Shown: piece by piece, positions 60,205 through 64,000 of the stretch
How the letters are laid out: every line of letters starts with the position of its first letter
Numbering within the stretch: the stretch's first letter is position 1
Source of the DNA: Trichococcus sp. K1Tr
GTDB lineage: Bacteria > Bacillota > Bacilli > Lactobacillales > Aerococcaceae
Length of the DNA stretch: 64,000 nucleotides
Assembly (NCBI RefSeq): GCF_028309625.1
Contig: NZ_JAQMHR010000009.1
Location: 1-64,000, forward strand
Direction of reading: 5' to 3'
Program-made: the position numbers and the translations under genes
The notes under the pieces: generated by a model
Seen by the model: the letters and a program-made list of their open reading frames with translations, nothing else
Told to the model about the DNA's origin: nothing
Databases searched by the model: none

Positions 60205-61219
60205 CTCTTGCACCTCCGGACCGTAATCCCTTACAATTCTAAGTCCATTTTACCATATTGCTCACAAAACAAAGCAAGAAAGCCTACGCACCTGATAAAA
60301 TCGGCTGCCAAATACTGAAAATTGTGCAATTAACTGAAAGCTGAAACAAACATCCTACATAGAATTCATTGAAATTTATACAAATTCCAATCAGTTGATA
60401 TAAAAATGTTCAGTTATTAGATGACGTTTTCACGCGATGGTGCTATACTATACATGAAATGACGTTTGTTGCATTCGCGTACAAATATGGCACAGCGCCT
60501 GAGGAATCCCAACCTATAAGGATTTCCCGAAAAGCATCCCTTCCTATTCTCTCCTGTCCCTCACTTTTTGATGAGCAGAAATACTAGCATCCAAAAAAAC
60601 AAATATTTTTACATCAGGTATGTTGCATTTTTCGAACAACTTCCCAAACTGAAAACGCCCATTAACAAGCCTTTAATCGCAAACGACTATAGCTATTTTG
60701 TTTTTCATAAGACTTTTAATAAACAAAAACAGAGTTTCTGTCTATTATGATCCGAAAGTCTTTTCGCTATCTTGGGACCGATAATCCATGTTAAAGGGGC
60801 TGTTAAATTGCACGCTTAAAATAGATAGCGATCACTTCAGCCTGAAACTTTTATTGCAATCGGCCGCGATTGGGAGGAGCGGCACCGATTCCTCAAAGCA
60901 CGTACATTAATGGAAAAATATTTGTCCCCTCTGCCGCATCAATAAATTGGTTTCGTTAACGGCAACATACTTTCCGCAATAAGTTTATTATTTCTAACTT
61001 CTCTCTTGTACATGTCAGATTTAATTACAGACATATTACAAACAAGCCTTTTTATGACAAGGATTAAATTTTGATATTTTTATAAAATATACTAGACAAA
61101 CCAAAAAAATAGTATATTATTATTGTTATTGGCTCGTTCGGATGATATGGAATTTGAGTCAATTAATTTTCAAATTGTCGAACCGTTGCTATCAGATAGA
61201 TTACGTTAGGAGGATAAAT
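60205..61219. other. Long intergenic region, about 1 kb
   Basis: No gene with a ribosome site was found. TATACT boxes occur at about 60443 and 61087 but lack good -35 partners. A short open stretch near 60825-60945 reads ETFIAIGRDWEERHRFLKAR and could be a coding remnant; it has no start. The part after 60980 is very AT-rich and should contain the promoter of the AraC gene. Confidence 0.35.
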
Positions 61220-62032
61220 ATGTATACCATGTCCAACATAAAAAACCTCTCCTTGAAGATTGTACTCGCTGAAAAGAATACAATCACAGCCGCCCAACCT
61301 ACTAACTACCAAAAATTCCCTTATGTTAAACTTTTCTACGTTACATCTGGGGATGTTTCTTTAATAATGAAAGAAACGACGGAAAAGCTTTCAAAAGATC
61401 AGTTGATCTTATTGAATCCAAATGTAGAGTACTATTGGGACCTGACAGGAGATAAAGCAGCAGAGATCATCGAAGTCGGTATCCACGGACTTGAGTTTTC
61501 AAAAATCGGGGATGCAGAAAGCGATTTCTCTTATTACCGCCACAACGATGGTGAAAAAGAAACCGCAACTTTCCTGAATTTATTGCTGGATGAAATGAGT
61601 ACACGCAACCAAGGCTACGAAGAGGTCAGCAAACGCTTCGTCGAGATCATCCTGATCCACTTGTTGCGTCTGGAAGAATTCTCGATCCGGAACTCGCTGA
61701 ACAAAAAGAACCACAAAGAAATCCAAACTGTTAAGAATTACATGAAAGTGAACTACCACAAGAACATCACTTTGGATGACTTGGTGGATCTGGTCCACAT
61801 CAACAAATTCTATTTGATCCGTATCTTCAAGCAGGAAGTCGGCATGTCCCCGATCGACTACTTGATTCATATCCGTATCGATGAAGCGCAAAAAATGTTG
61901 CGCAACACCAATATCGCAATCGCCGATATTGCACACTTGGTCGGCTTCCAGTCACCGTCCCACTTCTCGAAAACATTCCGGGAATTGTCGAACTGCACGC
62001 CTTCACAGTACCGTCGTCAAGGAAACCAATAA
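61220..62032 (+). CDS. AraC-family transcriptional regulator
   Basis: A 270-residue regulator with an N-terminal cupin-like sensing domain (about 10-100, FPYVKLFYVTSGDVSLIM and LNPNVEYYWDLTG). The C-terminal double helix-turn-helix (about 170-268) has ITLDDLVDLVHINKFYLIRI and IADIAHLVGFQSPSHFSKTF. TTAGGAGG places the start at ATG 61220; the frame is open from 61142, but that part is promoter sequence. No sugar gene is adjacent, so its target is unknown. A terminator shared with the convergent gene follows. Confidence 0.88.
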   Translation: MYTMSNIKNLSLKIVLAEKNTITAAQPTNYQKFPYVKLFYVTSGDVSLIMKETTEKLSKDQLILLNPNVEYYWDLTGDKAAEIIEVGIHGLEFSKIGDAESDFSYYRHNDGEKETATFLNLLLDEMSTRNQGYEEVSKRFVEIILIHLLRLEEFSIRNSLNKKNHKEIQTVKNYMKVNYHKNITLDDLVDLVHINKFYLIRIFKQEVGMSPIDYLIHIRIDEAQKMLRNTNIAIADIAHLVGFQSPSHFSKTFRELSNCTPSQYRRQGNQ

Positions 62033-62035
62033 TAC

Positions 62036-62081
62036 AACAAAAAGAAGAAGCCGCCGTTTTAAGCGACTTCTTCTTTTTGTT
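62036..62081. terminator. Bidirectional terminator overlapping a gene end
   Basis: Arms AACAAAAAGAAGAAG-CGC and GCG-CTTCTTCTTTTTGTT with a short loop. It lies right after the AraC stop and overlaps the last codons of the convergent P-loop gene, so the Glu/Lys-rich C-terminus of that protein is partly dictated by the hairpin. Confidence 0.82.
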
Positions 62082-62586
62082 CCTCCAACGCCCGCAAATA
62101 GTCTGCCGCCTCGCGCGGTCTGCGGAAATGATGGATCGCTATGCCTGAAGGCGCCTGATCCAGTAAAGCAATCAAGCCCGGCCGGTTGTTTTTGTTGAAG
62201 TTCCAGATGAATTTCATGAATTCCCAATCGAAGCGTTCCGGGCAGCCTTCCCCCATATCGGGACGGGTGCGCTTGCGGTTCAAAACAATCCGCTTCAACG
62301 CGCGATAGAGACACAAACTCCTTGGAAAGTCGAAAAAGAAAACCGTATCCGCACGCCCCAGCCTGATCGGCAGGCTCCGTTGGTAATTGCCGTCGATTAT
62401 CCAGCTGTCCTCTTTGATCCGTTCTTTTTGGACCCGGTCCTGTTCCACATCAGAGCGCAATTCCCAATCAGGCAGCCAATATAGTTTATCGAGATGATGC
62501 AGCGGATTGCCCGTCAATTGCTGCAGCTTGCGCGAAAAGGTGGACTTCCCCGATCCGCTGCACCCGATGACGACGATCCGCTTCAT
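62059..62586 (-). CDS. P-loop nucleotide kinase-like protein (FlaR/topology-modulation type)
   Basis: A 175-residue P-loop protein related to adenylate-kinase-like proteins annotated as DNA topology modulation proteins. Walker A is IGCSGSGKSTFSRKL at residues 6-20. LHHLDKLYWLPDW and WIIDGNYQRSLPIRL are family landmarks, and RADTVFFFDFPRSLCLYRAL holds the Walker B strand. The family begins MKRIVVIG, so ATG 62586 is preferred. A TTG at 62622 with GGAGGG upstream is the alternative and would add 12 residues. The name reflects old genetic work; the substrate is not established. Confidence 0.82.
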   Translation of the reverse strand: MKRIVVIGCSGSGKSTFSRKLQQLTGNPLHHLDKLYWLPDWELRSDVEQDRVQKERIKEDSWIIDGNYQRSLPIRLGRADTVFFFDFPRSLCLYRALKRIVLNRKRTRPDMGEGCPERFDWEFMKFIWNFNKNNRPGLIALLDQAPSGIAIHHFRRPREAADYLRALEEQKEEVA

Positions 62587-62756
62587 TGCCTTCCCACTCC
62601 CGCTGGCCTTCATCTTTGCCAAACCGATCCCTCCATTCGAACGAGAAATTTTCTTCTATCAACCAGTTTACCACAGCGCAAAAGCTACGGATAGTAACTG
62701 ATACACCCCCGCAACTAATGGTATACTGGAATTAAAAACAACGGAAGGAACGATGC

Positions 62757-63341
62757 ATGATGATACGAAAAGCCCGAAAAGAGGATTGCCCGGAACTCTA
62801 CGATCTGATCCACGAAATCTTTGTGGATATGGAATTACCGCTGCTCGATCTGTTGGATCCGGATGTCCTGAAAGCCGCGATGGTTCGAGCCATGCACGAG
62901 GACGTCTACCGATTCAGTTACCGGAATGGTCTTGTCTATGAAGAAAACGGTGAAATCCTTGGCTGTTGTTTCGGCTATCCGGGAGCATCCGAACCCATCA
63001 TCGATGCCGCACTCCGGAAAGCTTTTAAGGAAATGCACGTCACAGCGCCCAACCTTTTCCCCGACAGCGAAACGTTTGCCGGAGAATGGTATCTGGATTC
63101 CATCGTGACGAAGCAGTCAGCGCGTGGAAAAGGTGTCGCCCACCAATTGCTGCAGGCCTTGCCGACACTCGCCTCAGTTGCGGGTGAAACCGTCATCGGC
63201 CTGAATTGCGAAAAAGACAATCTGCAGGCAAAAAAACTCTATGAAAAGGTAGGTTTCCGGACCGTTTCCGAACGGACCTTGAGCGGTCATGTCTATGACC
63301 ATATGCAGTGGAAAATCCAGAAGACAGCCCCTGACGAATGA
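62757..63341 (+). CDS. GNAT-family N-acetyltransferase
   Basis: A 194-residue acetyltransferase. The acetyl-CoA-binding motif A is LDSIVTKQSARGKGVAHQLL (Q-x-x-G-x-G/A pattern as SARGKGVA, near residues 122-130). GLNCEKDNLQAKKLYEKVGF is the motif B region typical of GNATs. An extended -10 box TGGTATACT lies about 40 bases upstream and GGAAGGA precedes tandem ATGs (62757 and 62760). Substrate unknown. It is a single-gene unit. Confidence 0.87.
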   Translation: MMIRKARKEDCPELYDLIHEIFVDMELPLLDLLDPDVLKAAMVRAMHEDVYRFSYRNGLVYEENGEILGCCFGYPGASEPIIDAALRKAFKEMHVTAPNLFPDSETFAGEWYLDSIVTKQSARGKGVAHQLLQALPTLASVAGETVIGLNCEKDNLQAKKLYEKVGFRTVSERTLSGHVYDHMQWKIQKTAPDE

Positions 63342-63502
63342 AAAATATGTTGATGCCTGTAAAATTAGCATTTCCATAGGGCATTGAGTCAGCTCGTTCT
63401 TACTTTTATGTAATGCTTTTATTTAAAAAAGTGTTTTTTCTTTGTAATATTGTGTAGAAAGTTCCTGCAAAACACAGAGATTCAAATTTAAGCCCTATTT
63501 TA

Positions 63503-64000
63503 TTACCACATATCTTTGTAAAAAGTCGTAGTTCTAACGAGTTTGGTTCTGTTAGAATCTGAATAATAATAAGTAACGTATTTATATCTAGAATATCCAT
63601 CAATATAGTAGTGATCCGTTTTTGTATACATTACTGTTTTTCCTAGACTTCTAAATGCTTCAACGACACCTGCAATAGTACCAATCCACCCTACATAAGG
63701 AACAAAAGAAAATATTCCCAAAGCAATGCTTTGTAAATTTGCATCTATACTGCTGTTAGAGTAAGTCGTTTGAAAATAATGATATTGACCACTGTTTAAT
63801 GCTGTAGCATTCGAAATGTTCAAGTCAGCAATTTTTGAAGTGGAAATAGAGTTTACTATTTCATTGTCTACATAAATATTTCCGGTATTGTCTCTCGTTA
63901 ATGTTGAAGCTGTTCCGTTATCATCAGTAACTATCGCCTTATTATCATTTAACAGCTCCATAGTGATGGTCTCATTAGTCTCTTTATCACGTATAAAAAT
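63503..64000 (-). CDS. Unknown AT-rich gene, partial at the window edge
   Basis: The frame stays open from 63961 to the end of the window (read as FIRDKETNETITMELLND), so the gene starts outside and at least 165 codons are visible. A hydrophobic stretch IALGIFSFVPYVGWIGTIAG lies about 60 residues before the C-terminus. The end is rich in Tyr, Thr and Ser (YKYVTYYYSDSNRTKLVRTT), like secreted or surface proteins. It faintly recalls the geobacillin-26 family of large bacteriocin-like proteins, which I cannot confirm. Composition is much more AT-rich than the preceding genes, suggesting transfer. Confidence 0.55.
   Translation of the reverse strand: MFIRDKETNETITMELLNDNKAIVTDDNGTASTLTRDNTGNIYVDNEIVNSISTSKIADLNISNATALNSGQYHYFQTTYSNSSIDANLQSIALGIFSFVPYVGWIGTIAGVVEAFRSLGKTVMYTKTDHYYIDGYSRYKYVTYYYSDSNRTKLVRTTTFYKDMW

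Noticed and set aside
60481-60560. Possible riboswitch or small RNA in the 60-61 kb gap
   Set aside because: Only a weak GGAATCC/GGATTTCC pairing, no terminator and no clear promoter spacing.

Overview
The window looks like a low-GC Gram-positive lactic acid bacterium of the Carnobacteriaceae, most like Trichococcus. This is inferred from the gene repertoire (maltodextrin, xylose, beta-glucoside and malate clusters), strong AAGGAGG-type ribosome binding sites, sigma-A promoters and cre-like sites, and a GC content near 47 percent judged by eye. No rRNA or tRNA gene was seen to settle the identity.

Layout. 1-2150: an accessory edge with the end of an IS21-type element cutting a PD-(D/E)XK nuclease gene, an Abi-like gene and a recombinase remnant. 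2207-11390: maltodextrin locus, with a binding-protein ABC transporter (mdxEFG, minus) divergent from a neopullulanase and two GH13 alpha-glucosidases (plus). LacI-type operators sit inside both divergent promoters. 12174-22107: xylose/xyloside locus, with xylA, xylB and two GH31 enzymes on the minus strand, a dead PTS EIIB fragment and an AT-rich PTS EIIC downstream, and divergent xylR. 22300-23079: a Fic protein. 23327-28320: malate uptake and malic enzyme with a divergent two-component system. 28565-36329: three GH1 6-phospho-beta-glucosidases, a CelB-type EIIC and a divergent RpiR regulator. 36498-42250: YtxH protein, 2-hydroxyacid dehydrogenase, alanine/glycine symporter, HMA metal-binding protein, and a cystine-type symporter behind a T-box leader. 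42791-45458: heavy-metal P-type ATPase and a Cys-rich Crp/Fnr regulator. 45760-56936: DnaQ-BRCT exonuclease, second RpiR, DMT permease, MalY-type lyase, DUF4153-like protein, LDH-family dehydrogenase, and TetR with a MacB-type ABC exporter. 57036-58775: a complete IS4-family element. 58801-64000: an unknown protein, AraC regulator, P-loop kinase, GNAT acetyltransferase and a partial AT-rich gene.

How it works together. Starch fragments enter by MdxEFG and are cut by the three GH13 enzymes. Xylosides are cleaved by the GH31 pair and the xylose goes through XylA/XylB. Beta-glucosides enter by PTS and are cleaved as 6-phosphates. Malate is decarboxylated to pyruvate. cre-like sites mark several of these promoters for catabolite control.

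Best second-look items: (1) a Cys-specific T-box upstream of a cystine-type symporter, supported by both specifier and discriminator contact; (2) an FNR-box palindrome at about -41.5 of the P-type ATPase promoter, with a Cys-rich Fnr gene next door; (3) a family of GC-rich palindromic intergenic elements, including a tandem 179-bp pair; (4) an IS4 element inserted in the loop of a terminator with a visible 10-bp duplication; (5) a MaeK-like sensor kinase without recognisable ATP-binding motifs; (6) a candidate structured small RNA at 48171-48347.
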